Assembly (NCBI GenBank): GCA_965644315.1
Contig: CBFFRQ010000066.1
Location: 124,001 to 188,000, forward strand
DNA from: Caecitellus pseudoparvulus
Lineage: Eukaryota > Bigyra: Bicosoecida
Length of the DNA: 64,000 nt
Direction: 5' to 3'
Below, piece after piece: positions 43,173 to 54,316 of this stretch. The number at the start of each line of letters is the position of its first letter. The stretch's first letter is position 1. A program made the position numbers and the translations under genes. Under the pieces are notes generated by a model. The model did no database searches, was not told the DNA's origin, and saw nothing but the letters and a program-made list of their open reading frames with translations.

Positions 43173-46100
43173 GCATCTGCCTGCTCTGCGTCGGGTGCCG
43201 GCCGGGCGAACACCATCATGACATCACGAGGTGTTAGCCCTGGAACTTGAGAGCAGGATTCGCTGACTCCAGCGCGCCGGTGGACGGCCACTTCAACTGT
43301 ACCCTGTGCGAGGAAGCGGTGCACATACGTAGTGCGGGTTTGCCCACTGCGGTGCACACGACCGATGGCTTGCCGCTCCACACTGGCATCCACGTTTGGC
43401 TCCAAAAATATCACGTGCTGCGCCTCCGTGATATTCAGCCCGTTGTTGCCAATGCGGGTCGGTAGCAGCAGTGCTCTGATGGTGGGGTCCTGCTGGAACT
43501 GCTGCAGCACGACCGGCAACTCGCGCGAGCTGTGTACGACAGCATGAGCAAGCCCGTTCATCTTCAAGCCTGTGCTCAGGATATGCAAGAGCTTGTCCCA
43601 CTGTGAAAACACCAAACACTTGGGCTGGCCACCCTCAGGCAGCGGCGCGGCGGCAATCTTCAGCATGCTGGCAACCACAGCCGAAAGCTTGCTCCCCAGC
43701 ATACTTGCCCCTGAAATTGAATCCATCAGGCGATGCGCGTCGAATGCAGACCTGGAGTAGGAGAGCACATGAGCAGTGGCTGCCTCCTCTTGCAATAACG
43801 GTGTGGCAGTACCATTGTGGTACTTCACAGGCTGACATGAGTCCCTTCCGGGGGGCGATGCTTGGCTCAGCTCAACGCTTGGGGCTACTGCCTGTGGTTT
43901 GTGCACCGCTTGGGGGTGTTGGCTTTCCGGTGATTCCTTCTGCACGCGCCTGCGCCTTCTTCCCTCGAGAACGTGTGCCGATACAGAAACAACTACAGGC
44001 TGCCGTCGTGTAAAGGGCAATTTACACAATGGGCATTGTGACCTACCTCGGCCCATGCGCAGAGACGTCCAGCAGCACTCCCGACAAAGCCTGTGTGAGC
44101 AAGGCAGCACCGCATTCATCTTTTCCTCCAATGTCTCCAGGCAAATAGGGCACTCAGCTCCCTCTGGATCCTCGCGCTGCACCCCGCAGACTTCTGCTTG
44201 CAGTCTCAGTGTGTGTTGCAGGCGGTACTTGAACCTGCGCATGTCATTGGAAGCAGTAGCAGCTGTGTCTAAGAAGTGCAGCTGACGTGGCGCAAGGTCC
44301 CACACCCAAAGCTGGTTTGCCGGCAAGTCGACAGCAACTGCCTCAGCCATGTCACTGTCAGGTACGACTGGCAGCTCGCAGGCGTGGGGACGCTGCTCAT
44401 CCGCACATCGGACAATCCCTTCGACAACTGGCATGGAAGACGGAAGGATCAAGTGCTCGGGAACTTCTTGCGGCTGGATCACAGTGGCAGCCCCTTGAGC
44501 GACGTCCGGATTCGGCACACGCGCAGGCGCGACAAGCGATAGCCGGCCCTGGAACATGCGAAACTCATCGACAACGGAGAGAAAATCTTTCTGTTTCCGC
44601 CAAAAGTCTCCCAACGCTTCAGACTCTGCTCGGAAGGTGTCGAGAATCCTTGCCAGTGTCGGAGAACGAGCATCCCTTCGTCGCCCCGTGAAATCCTGGT
44701 GCGTATCAGGGAAGGACGACACGCCAAGGCACAGGCGGCGCACACAGCGCACTAAAGCAGTCTCAACGCGGCGATCTTGATCAAGGGTCGCCATGGAGAG
44801 CAAGCTCACTCCCTGGTCAGCGCGGCGAGCTTGCTTGCTTGGCCTCGCGCTGGTGAGAAACTGGAGCATGGCCTCTCCCCCTTCGGCCCTCACACCGCGC
44901 GTGGAACTTCCGGCCCAAGTGGCCCCTTCACCCTTTTTGTGTCGCAGCCTGGAGTCAACTCTCTCAAAGAAACACCGTTCATACCTCATGATCGTCTCCT
45001 TGAACTCGCACATGCCACATGGCGAGCCTTGTCCGTCCACCCTGCAGACTCGGCAGTCAGCGCTTCTCTCCAGCTCTTCCGGCCCAGGGCATGCAAGCCG
45101 CTTGCAAGTTAGAATTGCTTGAGACCTTATGAAAGCAAGGTCTTGTAGTGCTGTGTGCATCTGCTTCTGCAGGCTCTGTAAGTTTGTCACTGCCCACTTC
45201 AAACGACGTAGGGCATCGGGTCGTGTTCTGCTTCTGCCCTGGCGCTGATGCTCAGAGTCCTCCTCGTCTACTCCTTCGAAGTGTTGCACGACTGAAAGAA
45301 TCGGGAGGATTTTTCGTTGTATCTGAGGGGCAGCACCAGCAGCCGCCATTCCTTGGGGACTGCACAAGTCAAGTACCTGGCCAGTTGGCAAACGTAGGAA
45401 CGCGCCCAGCAGCGCATCAGCTGCATGCGTCAGCGATGGCGCCAAGGATTCTGCCAGTCTCTTGACTCCACTCGCAGACGTCCAGATCGACCGTTCGGCC
45501 GCTGCACCAGGCAAGGGTACATCGCCAGGTGCTAGCGTTTGAGGTGCCACGCCCAGCAGAGCAAGTACTCCCAGCTGATGAGCTTGCAAAGGGAGCCCAT
45601 GCCGAACACTCTGCTTAGGAAGCACGGACTCACAAAGTGAGCTGCCTGGTGCTCCCATCGAAGACTTTGCATCCTCAACGAAAGCCTGCAGCAAGCGGGC
45701 CCTCTCCGCTTGAGGTGGGATCGGACTGGCAGAGGCAAGTGCAGCAACAGAGTGAAGAGCGAGCCAGGCGCTGCCCAGCCAGGCCTCAAAACTATGGCAA
45801 ACAGCCTGCCACGCCTGTTGAGAGTGCGCTTCGCAGCATGAGCTGATGATACATCCCAGCTGCTCCGGCGACTGCACGTCGCAAACAGCCGATGCAGCTT
45901 GCGGGTAGGCCTCAGCCAGGGCTGCCAGATTTGAAGCGGCGTGGACGCGCTGTCCAGTGTCCAGGCGCACGCCAAACTCCTCTTCAAGGGCATCAGCATC
46001 GCGAAGCACCGAGCTGTACAGCGAGCAGGCTTGCTCGTACCCTCCAAGAAGGCACGCGATCCCGGCCTGCCCATTGGCAGCGTATGCAGCTTCTCTCTGT

Positions 46101-49096
46101 GCTTGCGCACAGTCCTGGGTGGCTTTTTCGACGAGTGTAGCAACAAGGGCCTCTTGATCCATGACATCTCCTGTTTCTGCCAACGCTGAGCCTTCTGAAG
46201 TCCCGGCACGAGGGGTACGAGAACGCTTGCGTTGCTTTCGGAGCCACCCCACGCCCACCGCAGCAGAGACATGGCAAGCCACCTGGCGTACGTGCAGCAG
46301 TGTATCAGAGAGAATGCCACTTGCTGATGTTTGCGAGAACGGTTCGTCCAGTGCACCTGGGCCCAGCGCTGCTGACGCGCTCCAACGCTGCAGCAGAGGC
46401 TGAAGTGTCTTGCGGGACTCTTGGAGAACCCTCAAGTATGCTTCGCGCTCAGCAGGGAACTGCTGCACGAGGAGGGTTTCTTCTATTCGATCGGGCAGCT
46501 TCAGCTCACACTGGACGTCCGCTTGGGTGTTTCGCCACATCATCGCCCCCATGTCGGCAAGGAAACGGACACGTGTTGGAACTAAAGGCCAAACAGGCTG
46601 GTGATCTGGAAAGTCAAGTATTGACGAGCATTGTGCAGGCAAGCGCTGCACCTGGCTGACTGTGCCAGTGTGCTCCAATCCTGATGCCTCACTGGGTGCC
46701 CCTTCAGCGCTTGCTGCCCTGCGTTGCAAGGCATCGTCCACTGGGCTCTGCTCCAGGCACGTGGCAAGCTGTCTCGCATCGTCGTACGGCTGCAGGCCTA
46801 GAAACATGCACAACCCCCGCAAATCCTCGATACCACGAAGCAGTGGAGTACCGCTCATGGCCCATCGGTGCCTAGCATTGAACTGGCGAGCCATGCGAGC
46901 CGCAGCCGCAGCTGGAGCATCGATGAGCTGGGCTTCGTCCAGGATAACCCGGTGCCATCTCACCTTCATTAACGGTGTTTCCAGCTGCTGGGTTCGGAAC
47001 TGTCCCGGAATACGGAAAATTTCCTGTTTTAGCGTTTCATACGTCGTGATGACAATCGTCGCGGCTGCCAAATGCCTGGGCGACATGCTCTCAGCAAGGT
47101 GCACGCGGGTCGCAGCCGCAGAAGATTGGTGTGCTTGAGCCCATGTCCGCGCTGCAGCCAGCTGATTGCAAGCATTCAGAAAAGACCCCACTCCAGGGTA
47201 CACTACAACTTGAATGCTTTGCGAATGCCCATGCTGGCATGCCCTGGTGGCTGTTTCTGCAGAGGCAGCGAGGAGCCTCGCCCAAGCACGACGTGTTGTG
47301 GGTGGTCTTCCCGCAGCAAAGGGCAGCGGGGAAACACTGACATCCGCTACATGAACCCGGATCTCTTCCAGCCACTGCACAAGTAGCTGCTGTGGGCAGA
47401 TGATCAATGTCGCGCTGCTGCTGAGCAAGTCAGGCGAGTCTGTACTCGGGCTGCCACAAGGGGCGCTGCGTGAGAGGATCGCACTTTCACAGAACAAACA
47501 CAGCCCAGAGCCGTGCCCCCCTGCTTTGCTACCTAACTGGGGTTGAAATTCAACGAGCGCGTCCAAGCAGACAGTCCTGCAGCAATGGCGGCATTGTCCA
47601 AAGGCAACCTCGCCAGGCGATGCAGGCTGACCAGAGAAAGGGCATGGTCGAGGACAAGCACGAGGCAACCATCCTTGAGGAAGCAGCGCTGGGCCGACAC
47701 GTACCGCTGGCATTGTCGCCGACCCTTTCAGGCGCACCAGGAAGCGACGAGAGCTGGCCCGCTCGCGCTCCCTCTTTGCCCCTCGGCGAGGAGGCTGCGC
47801 TTGTGGCACTTGAATAGTGAGAGGGGCCGTGTCAGGCCGGCTGCCGCCCAACCCAGCAAGAATGCACGCTATGGCAACGACGGTCTTGCCCAGCCCCATT
47901 TCGTCTGCAAGGATCCCACAGCCACCATGATGATGCACTTTGGCGCTCGTTGGTGGTGGCGGTGCCAGACTCACGAGACCCTCATGGAAGTTACACCAGA
48001 TGCACACCTGTCCATGTTTGTCAGAGACCATGGACACCTTTGCCGCTTGCAGCGCCTCCAAGCAAGGAGAGGGCACCGGGAAGGCAACCCTGTGCCACAG
48101 TGGGTGCAGATGGTTCTCTGTCGAGGCAGGCCCTGGTGTGCCGTTGAAGCCTTCCCTGGCCAGCATCCACGATACAGCATCAGTTTGGTAGCGACGAAGG
48201 TGCGTAGTGGGGCACAGGAACTTCCGAAGACTGTCTGAGGCTTCGTCTGGCAACGGCATCGGATCCGGCTTGAGACTTGGACGCGCAGCTGAGTACAGCT
48301 GCCACTCAGCCAGGCAGCCCTCTCCTGCCGCGGCGCCTGAAGCACCCAGGCCACCATGTTCAGCAATCTGTGATGAGGGTGCTGAAGCATGACCAGACAT
48401 TCCCGCTGGAAGAGTGGTGTCAGGTTGAGAAGTTATGAAGTGCATGAGCAGGTCTCGCAGGGCACGGCGCAGCACCGCAGGGAAGCGCTCCCGCACCACT
48501 TTTTCGGTTATCCACACGCTAGCAGTGAGTTTTCCCTCAGATTGGGCGCCAGGAACGACTGCACATGCCCCATGCTTCAGTAATGTGCGCATTGACGACC
48601 AAAAGCGAGTGTCCTCTACAAGAAGCGGTGCGGGGACAGACCCGGCCAAGAAAGCAATTTCCGCATACACAACTCTGCTCCCGCTTTGCACAAAGTAGAC
48701 ACACGGCCGCCGGGCCAGTCGCGGCTCTGGGAGACATGATGAGCATGCATGTCCCTCAAAATGACAGACGGGGGCAATCAGTGCCGCCCCTTGCTCAAAG
48801 CAGGCACACTCTTGAAGGGTCAATCCACGCACTTGCTTGGGCGACAGCTCCGAAAGGGCGGCAACCCGGCTTGCAAGAGCAGCTTGAGAGGCGGCATCGC
48901 TTGAGGTGCCTTCGACTCCAGAGAGGATCCTCTTCAAAGCCCTTCCACGCGGTGGGGCACTACTTCCACTGTGAGCAGTGCTGGCGGCGGCTGTGGCACG
49001 AGGTGCGAGTCGAGCCGTGCCTCGCAGTCGCGCAGCATGCTCTTCCAGGCCCCCGGGCAGCCTCTGGGGCACCGATGCCTTGCGGCGGCTGGGCAT
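43079..49096 (-). CDS. SHPRH-like SNF2 ATPase with RING finger (Rad5-family E3 ligase)
   Basis: DNA translocase plus ubiquitin ligase that in other eukaryotes polyubiquitinates PCNA at stalled forks. A single frame of 2,005 aa. The SNF2 N-lobe has Walker A DEMGLGKT (398-405), [25 protein letters not shown], the Walker B form DEAQ (from ~720) and [14 protein letters not shown] Cys-rich segment with CRHCC and CLFC sits between motifs I and Ia, where SHPRH has its zinc-finger insert. A long helical insertion follows, containing CRVC...CGMCEF (~1,355). The RING finger starts at C1649 ([20 protein letters not shown], then CPLC). The C-lobe has [34 protein letters not shown] and [20 protein letters not shown] (~1,909). 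The lobe order, RING position and TYVHRF match SHPRH. I see no need for introns, but in-frame ones cannot be excluded. Confidence 0.9.
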   Translation of the reverse strand: MPSRRKASVPQRLPGGLEEHAARLRGTARLAPRATAAASTAHSGSSAPPRGRALKRILSGVEGTSSDAASQAALASRVAALSELSPKQVRGLTLQECACFEQGAALIAPVCHFEGHACSSCLPEPRLARRPCVYFVQSGSRVVYAEIAFLAGSVPAPLLVEDTRFWSSMRTLLKHGACAVVPGAQSEGKLTASVWITEKVVRERFPAVLRRALRDLLMHFITSQPDTTLPAGMSGHASAPSSQIAEHGGLGASGAAAGEGCLAEWQLYSAARPSLKPDPMPLPDEASDSLRKFLCPTTHLRRYQTDAVSWMLAREGFNGTPGPASTENHLHPLWHRVAFPVPSPCLEALQAAKVSMVSDKHGQVCIWCNFHEGLVSLAPPPPTSAKVHHHGGCGILADEMGLGKTVVAIACILAGLGGSRPDTAPLTIQVPQAQPPRRGAKRERERASSRRFLVRLKGSATMPAVRVGPALLPQGWLPRACPRPCPFSGQPASPGEVAFGQCRHCCRTVCLDALVEFQPQLGSKAGGHGSGLCLFCESAILSRSAPCGSPSTDSPDLLSSSATLIICPQQLLVQWLEEIRVHVADVSVSPLPFAAGRPPTTRRAWARLLAASAETATRACQHGHSQSIQVVVYPGVGSFLNACNQLAAARTWAQAHQSSAAATRVHLAESMSPRHLAAATIVITTYETLKQEIFRIPGQFRTQQLETPLMKVRWHRVILDEAQLIDAPAAAAARMARQFNARHRWAMSGTPLLRGIEDLRGLCMFLGLQPYDDARQLATCLEQSPVDDALQRRAASAEGAPSEASGLEHTGTVSQVQRLPAQCSSILDFPDHQPVWPLVPTRVRFLADMGAMMWRNTQADVQCELKLPDRIEETLLVQQFPAEREAYLRVLQESRKTLQPLLQRWSASAALGPGALDEPFSQTSASGILSDTLLHVRQVACHVSAAVGVGWLRKQRKRSRTPRAGTSEGSALAETGDVMDQEALVATLVEKATQDCAQAQREAAYAANGQAGIACLLGGYEQACSLYSSVLRDADALEEEFGVRLDTGQRVHAASNLAALAEAYPQAASAVCDVQSPEQLGCIISSCCEAHSQQAWQAVCHSFEAWLGSAWLALHSVAALASASPIPPQAERARLLQAFVEDAKSSMGAPGSSLCESVLPKQSVRHGLPLQAHQLGVLALLGVAPQTLAPGDVPLPGAAAERSIWTSASGVKRLAESLAPSLTHAADALLGAFLRLPTGQVLDLCSPQGMAAAGAAPQIQRKILPILSVVQHFEGVDEEDSEHQRQGRSRTRPDALRRLKWAVTNLQSLQKQMHTALQDLAFIRSQAILTCKRLACPGPEELERSADCRVCRVDGQGSPCGMCEFKETIMRYERCFFERVDSRLRHKKGEGATWAGSSTRGVRAEGGEAMLQFLTSARPSKQARRADQGVSLLSMATLDQDRRVETALVRCVRRLCLGVSSFPDTHQDFTGRRRDARSPTLARILDTFRAESEALGDFWRKQKDFLSVVDEFRMFQGRLSLVAPARVPNPDVAQGAATVIQPQEVPEHLILPSSMPVVEGIVRCADEQRPHACELPVVPDSDMAEAVAVDLPANQLWVWDLAPRQLHFLDTAATASNDMRRFKYRLQHTLRLQAEVCGVQREDPEGAECPICLETLEEKMNAVLPCSHRLCRECCWTSLRMGRGRSQCPLCKLPFTRRQPVVVSVSAHVLEGRRRRRVQKESPESQHPQAVHKPQAVAPSVELSQASPPGRDSCQPVKYHNGTATPLLQEEAATAHVLSYSRSAFDAHRLMDSISGASMLGSKLSAVVASMLKIAAAPLPEGGQPKCLVFSQWDKLLHILSTGLKMNGLAHAVVHSSRELPVVLQQFQQDPTIRALLLPTRIGNNGLNITEAQHVIFLEPNVDASVERQAIGRVHRSGQTRTTYVHRFLAQGTVEVAVHRRAGVSESCSQVPGLTPRDVMMVFARPAPDAEQADAYASTSITSGGSPACFSNHAETSSPAAGVGL

Positions 49097-49234
49097 AGCG
49101 TCCAGAGCCCACTGTCACATCCCCGGGCAAGTTGAGCATTCGTTGTGCAGCAGATGTGATTTAGCTACAGGTGCATTGCGCTGCCAAGCAGCTGGATGGC
49201 CAGGACTGCCCGAAGAAACCACACGCAGCAGCGA

Positions 49235-52193
49235 TCAGGCCCTGCCACTTTCGTCACCAGAGATGCTGTCAAGGTCTTCCTGGACAGTGGACAGGTCCTC
49301 TGTGGCCAGCCCTGGGCTTGCCATGGGGACTGAGACAGGGCTTCCTCCTGGCGCTCCTGGCTTAGCCTCACCAAGTGCAAGGGCACGGCGCTGCTCACGA
49401 CCATGAGAAGCGCCGTGAGAATCTGGGGATAACTTGGACTCGTACTTTGCTGCGCCCGCGCTTTTGACAGCGGGCCCACCTTGCTTGTGTGCGGGTGCAG
49501 TGGCATCGTCCACGAAAGCCGCACCCGCCAGCGGACCAGCCATGGAAGTGCTCGTCGGGGAGGGCTTGCCTGCAAGTGGACCTCCTTGGGGCAAGGCAGT
49601 GCTGCGCATGTTCCTTTCAAAGACTGCCCATGGCTTGGGTGCCTTGGGGTCGTGCGCTGGGCAGCAAGATGCCACGCATCTGCGCGCGCAAGGCACTGTG
49701 CGCATACACCACTGGAAGACAGCGTTCTCGTCCTCTGGCTCAGTCCCCAGCATGAAGTCTTCTTCAACTCCCTCTTCAGGGTGCTCCCCGCTCCCTTTGG
49801 GTGCCATCAGCTTCAGCATCCTTGCCCTTGCCAGCAGAGCGTGTTGTGCCAAGCGTCGTTTCAAGCGCACCGTTGAGAAGGTGTACCGAAGGTTGAAGTC
49901 CAGCCAAGGCCCTAGCCAGGGAAGGGCCCGCACCTTGTCGTAGAAGTACCACCCCAACTCCTGGTTCATGTCAATGGCAGCGTTGGCCTTGGTGAGCTCG
50001 TCCCGAACGAGCTCATACCCCTCTGTGACAATGGCGATGAAGACGTTCAAAATGATGAAAGCGCAAATCAGGGTGAAGCCAACCACGAAGGCCGGGCCCC
50101 ACCAAGCGTTCACTCTCTCCAGTTCATGAAGCTGCGTGTCACCCATCAGCGAGAGAAGCAAGGAGTACGATGTGTCCCGCAAGTTTTGAAAGCCAGGCAG
50201 CTCTTGGCCGAACACCAGCAAATGGGCGATCGCAAAGCCGACAAACACAACTCCAAAGACAAACATGAAGGCAGTGATGGGCCCCACGGCTCTGTATATA
50301 GTGCCGGTTACCAAGGCAAACTGGGGTAGCTGCGAGAGGTAGTGTGCCAGCTTGAAGAAGCAGAGGAAAGAGTTGATGGCGCTGAAAGACACTGCCACAG
50401 CAAGCAGGGCCCCGGGAGCCTGCAGCCCATAGTACGTGTCGGCGTCCCACACCAATCTGGCTTTGGGCGGAGACGACCACAGCGCTGCCATGCGGAATGC
50501 CCACGTGCCAGCATAAAGGAAGATGTTGACCTTGTGCATGAGGTTCTCCAGGGCGAGGAGCTCCCCTGCCCCCTTTTGCCAGACGGCGACCACTTCCATC
50601 AAGAGAAATGCCGCAAAGAACCCTGCCACAATGAGCTCCAAGATGACGTCCCCTGGCTGCCGGCCTGACGTGAGGGTGTACAACCGAACGATGTTGTTCT
50701 TTGCGCCAGCGTTCACGCCGCCGGTGGCAGGGAACTCAAAGTACAGAGTCCAGATGCCAAACTGATCCACGGGCTCAGAGTACAGGTTGAACTGGATCGT
50801 CAGGAGGCGGGTGTCAGGCCCAATGTACTGCCCTGCCGCCAACGTGCGCAGCAGTGCCAACGCACGAGTGGAGGCATTGGGTGAGGTGGGGTGGGGCAGA
50901 ACTACCCCGTACGCAGGCGCAGGGAAGAAGATATTCTCATCAGTCAGAATGCCTCCCGACCCACCGTAGAAATTTCGCTCCTCGTCGATAGAGTAGAAGG
51001 ACTCGCCCACTTGTGCGTCTGGCAGCCACCCGGTGCCTCCGCCATGGAATTGAAAGGTGATCCCAGTGCCATTGCGAGCGATGGTGGACTGGTCCTCCAG
51101 CGCATCGTCCCACTTACCGTGCCTGCCCCAACAAGGCAACGTCAGTTTACCGCCATCTCGAGCTGGGATTTGCCCGCTGAGCCCTGTGCACTGCTCCTGC
51201 ACATCCTTCGCTCTCAGCTGGCCAATGCGGATGCCGCCGATGATGGCATTCTGACCGTACAGCAAGCCCACGTCCGCCTGTCCGAATGCTGTGGCCGGTG
51301 TGTAGAGCTGTGTAAACAATACAGTCTCCATCCAGGCGTGAACTGATTCAGGGGAACTCATATCGCTGAAGGTCTCCTCCACCTGTGCAAGGAAGGATTC
51401 AGAAGCTTGCAAGAGGCGGCCAGGACACCCAGACGAAGACACCTGCTCAGCGCACATGAGACACGGTGTCTGGGAGGGGGTTCTCAAGGATAGATTGTGA
51501 TGTTGAGGCGCCCATCTGGTAGATGAGCCTGGGGTGGGGGGCGAGGCAAAGGGGGTTGCTCAGGCGGTTGCTGGTGGCCGGCGACAGTATCAGCGCCGTT
51601 GCCGCGCACCTGTCCTGGAACTGTGTGACTTGAGAAGCCGTGAAAAAGATCAAAAAGACTACATAGAGTCCAACTGTGCACACAAACCTGCGCAGTAGCG
51701 CCGTCGGGCCGAGGGAGCAGTTCTGACCACTTGCCTTGTCGCAGGCGACGGGGGACGAAAAGAGGCAAGCCCCCAACGCACTTGTCAAAGTCTTTCTGGA
51801 AGCCCCACCTGCGCTTCTTCGTCCAATACATCTTGAAGCGAATGCCTGCCATGTCGTTGAAAACAGAGTCAGCGCCAGTGCCACGGTGTACCCAGCGAAG
51901 GTGGCAGGGGTGAACCAAGCACACTCACGTTGGTGCAGGACACCGACAAGGTGAAGGTCGTAGTTCGAGACGCCGTGCAGCGTGCGAGTCAGGTTCCCTT
52001 CCGTATCTGGCATGGGGACATCCTGGTGCCCGCCTGCCTGGCGCATGCGGTGTAGCTTCCCTCTGATGCGAGTGTCTTGGGACGCCCCACGCTCTATCGA
52101 GGAGCCCATTCGCTTCAAGCCCCTTCGACGAGGGCCTGTCGGAGTGCTGGCGCCGCTGTCCTGCGATCCTACCCTTGGGCGTTGAGCTGACAT
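49235..52193 (-). CDS. Polycystin-2-like (TRPP/PKD2) cation channel
   Basis: Six-span cation channel; in protists PKD2 usually sits in the flagellar membrane. Five exons: 52193-51929, 51845-51782, 51729-51610, 51528-51456 and 51382-49235. Introns are 83, 52, 81 and 73 nt; total 889 aa with all phases consistent. The 52-nt intron is the least certain. An N-terminal basic segment precedes S1 (VGLYVVFLIFFTASQV). The large extracellular TOP/polycystin domain follows (WMETVLFTQLY, IGGIRIGQLR, FHGGGTGWL, YFEFPATGGVN). Then S2-S4, S5 (MFVFGVVFVGFAIAHLLVFG), a pore helix and filter SLLLSLMGDT (PKD2 has LGD), and S6 (CAFIILNVFIAIVTEGYE). The C-terminal ~200 residues are Ala/Pro/Ser-rich with no clear EF-hand. 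Its 5' end is divergent from the P450 gene. Confidence 0.88.
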
Positions 52194-52534
52194 CCTGTGA
52201 GAGCCTTGCGTGCGTCACCAGCGAGCCAAGCGGAAAGGCACACCCGGCCGCCGCAAGGAGAGGGAGACTTTCGCTTCTGGCAGGGAGCACTGTGGAGAAT
52301 CCGAGCAACTGCGGGGGAAAGAAGGCAACACAGCATCGCACGGCTGGCAACAAGCATAGCACGACTTGCTTCCATTGCTGGGGCGGAGAGACACGGATTG
52401 TTGCTTCGCTGCCCTTTTGCATGAACTTGGGGCTTCCAGCACCCCCCCCCAGTTCAGGCCACCAACTTGCTGCGGCAATCGACGGAGCATCACACGCGGA
52501 GTGCAAATCCCATACCGATTCCAGACTGATTTAG
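52194..52534. other. Intergenic spacer between divergent channel and P450 genes
   Basis: About 340 bases, or 420 if the P450 starts at 52613. They probably contain a shared divergent promoter. A C-run (CCCCCCCCC at about 52441) is the only notable sequence. No gene or RNA seen. Confidence 0.35.
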
Positions 52535-54301
52535 ATGCACGCTCCTCTGTGGGGCACGTGGGGATCCGGAAAGTTTATTAGTTGCTTTGCTCTCATGCGT
52601 GTTGAAGCTGGCATGTTGGAGCACATGCAGGTTGCGGAAATTGCCTGGCTTGCGGCCGCGGGGGCGCTGTGTGCCGTGCTTTTGGTGGCCGCTGGCGTCC
52701 TCGGAGCCATGATTTCCTTGCTTGTGTGGTGGCTCGTTTTTCGTGAGCAGCCGGTCTTTTCGGGATGCCCTGATGGCGTGCAAACTCAGCTGTTTCGGTA
52801 TGCTCACCCTGGAGCGCATTGCTACGATTGGCAGGGCCAGGACGAACCCGCCACCCTGTACCGCAGAAAAGAACGCGAGAGCATGTTCCTGCGTCTTGTT
52901 GCAAAACACGGCAAGACGCTGCGGTTCGAAGGCATGACGGCGACGTGCGACCCTGCCTTGATGAAGGAGCTGCTCACCCGCAAGGCTCACACATTGCCCC
53001 GCTCCATTCTCTACCGTGTTTTGGCCACCATCTTGCCGTCCTTTGACGGGATCCTCTCCTCCTCAGGGTCAGAATGGAAGCGCAGGCATCGTATTTTTAC
53101 CCCTCTGTTCACTGGCTCCGCCATTGCTTCGTACGCTGGCGTGATGCACGACGCCATAACTGCCGTGGCCCAGTTTGCGGCACCTCGGAAAGAAGCAAGG
53201 AGGCAGTGGGCCGTCGCAGCAGCTGGCCTATGGCAGCCCACATCGCCAGCAGGCATGGCAATGAAGCCAGTGCAGCTGCCAGAGGGTGGGGGGTGGGACC
53301 CCGGCGCGCTTGGGGACGAAGCGTACGCGGCACATGACTTGCTGACCTTGGTTCGCTTTGCCTCCATGCGCGTGCTTATGGCTTGGGGAATGGGCCTAGA
53401 CGTGGACAGTCCCAATGCTCGCAAGCTAGGGAAAGAGTTCCATTATTATGTCACTTTGCTCCAAGACGTCCTGCCGTACTGTGGTATCGGGACGAAGGCC
53501 TGGGTTTACGCCCAGCTGTGGGTCAGTGCCAGTCGGATGTCTAGTGTCGTGCAGGAAATTGTGAATGGAAATGGCCACAAGCACCAACCAGGTCCGAACT
53601 TCATCACAGCCATGCTGGATGATGGCTTCACCCACGCTGAGCTGGTGTCGGAGCTGAACCACATCCATGGTGCTCATAAAGCCGTCGCACTCGCGATCGC
53701 CATGGCAGTGTACGAGCTATCAGCACCTGGGAATGAGGGCTGGCGACAAGCAGTGAAGGATGAGTTCAAGGCTGTTCTTGGTTCTCGCAGCCACCCTGAG
53801 CGCAGCGACCTCGGCGAAATGCCAGTGCTGCGCGCAGTGCGGGACGAGGTCCTGCGCCTTCACGTGGTTTCCTTCGGAACCATGCGCAAGACGGGAGCAG
53901 ACATTCAGCACGCCGGGAAAACGATCAAGGCAGGCTCTGAGATGCAGCTGTGGCTGCATGCTCTGCACCGGCACCCCGATCACTGGGACCAGCCAGAGGT
54001 GTTCGACCCCCATCGGTTCTTGCGCGGAGATGAACAGTTGGCCGTGGAGGTGCCATCTCGCAAGACAGCAACCCAACCTGTGGGGATGGGGACATACTAC
54101 CCCTTCTTGGACGGCCAGCGGCGGTGTGCGGGCATTCACCTTGCCAAGTTGGAGTGGGCAGTCATGATGCATGCCCTTCTCGTGCGCTGGGACGTACGCA
54201 CGACCGTGCCCCACGGTACCTTGCGCAAGTACCCTGACATGTTCGTCGGACTCGAAGGGCCCCTCACATACACCATGAACCCAAAAGGTAGCTACGAATA
54301 G
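52535..54301 (+). CDS. Cytochrome P450, membrane-anchored
   Basis: Heme-thiolate protein of the ER type. Intronless, up to 588 aa. In-frame ATGs at 52535, 52595 and 52613; the last places the hydrophobic anchor (WLAAAGALCAVLLVAAGV) close to the N-terminus, as in microsomal P450s, and is plausible as the true start. P450 hallmarks: the C-helix SEWKRRHRIFTPLFTG, K-helix ExxR as E438..R441 (RDEVLRLH), PERF-type EVFDPHRFLRG and the heme loop YPFLDGQRRCAG with C531. The I-helix is odd: where most P450s have (A/G)Gx(D/E)T(T/S), this one reads HGAHKAV (G379 on), lacking the acid-alcohol pair used for O2 activation. It may use peroxides or have lost monooxygenation, like CYP74-type enzymes. Substrate unknown. 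Convergent with the kinase gene, 15 bp apart. Confidence 0.85.
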   Translation: MHAPLWGTWGSGKFISCFALMRVEAGMLEHMQVAEIAWLAAAGALCAVLLVAAGVLGAMISLLVWWLVFREQPVFSGCPDGVQTQLFRYAHPGAHCYDWQGQDEPATLYRRKERESMFLRLVAKHGKTLRFEGMTATCDPALMKELLTRKAHTLPRSILYRVLATILPSFDGILSSSGSEWKRRHRIFTPLFTGSAIASYAGVMHDAITAVAQFAAPRKEARRQWAVAAAGLWQPTSPAGMAMKPVQLPEGGGWDPGALGDEAYAAHDLLTLVRFASMRVLMAWGMGLDVDSPNARKLGKEFHYYVTLLQDVLPYCGIGTKAWVYAQLWVSASRMSSVVQEIVNGNGHKHQPGPNFITAMLDDGFTHAELVSELNHIHGAHKAVALAIAMAVYELSAPGNEGWRQAVKDEFKAVLGSRSHPERSDLGEMPVLRAVRDEVLRLHVVSFGTMRKTGADIQHAGKTIKAGSEMQLWLHALHRHPDHWDQPEVFDPHRFLRGDEQLAVEVPSRKTATQPVGMGTYYPFLDGQRRCAGIHLAKLEWAVMMHALLVRWDVRTTVPHGTLRKYPDMFVGLEGPLTYTMNPKGSYE

Positions 54302-54316
54302 CCGGAATGCATTGGT

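Noticed and set aside
43079-54301. Possible repair gene cluster (SHPRH, CIAO2, AP endonuclease close together)
   Set aside because: Unrelated genes (PKD2, P450, kinase) lie between, strands differ, and eukaryotic gene order of this kind is usually incidental.
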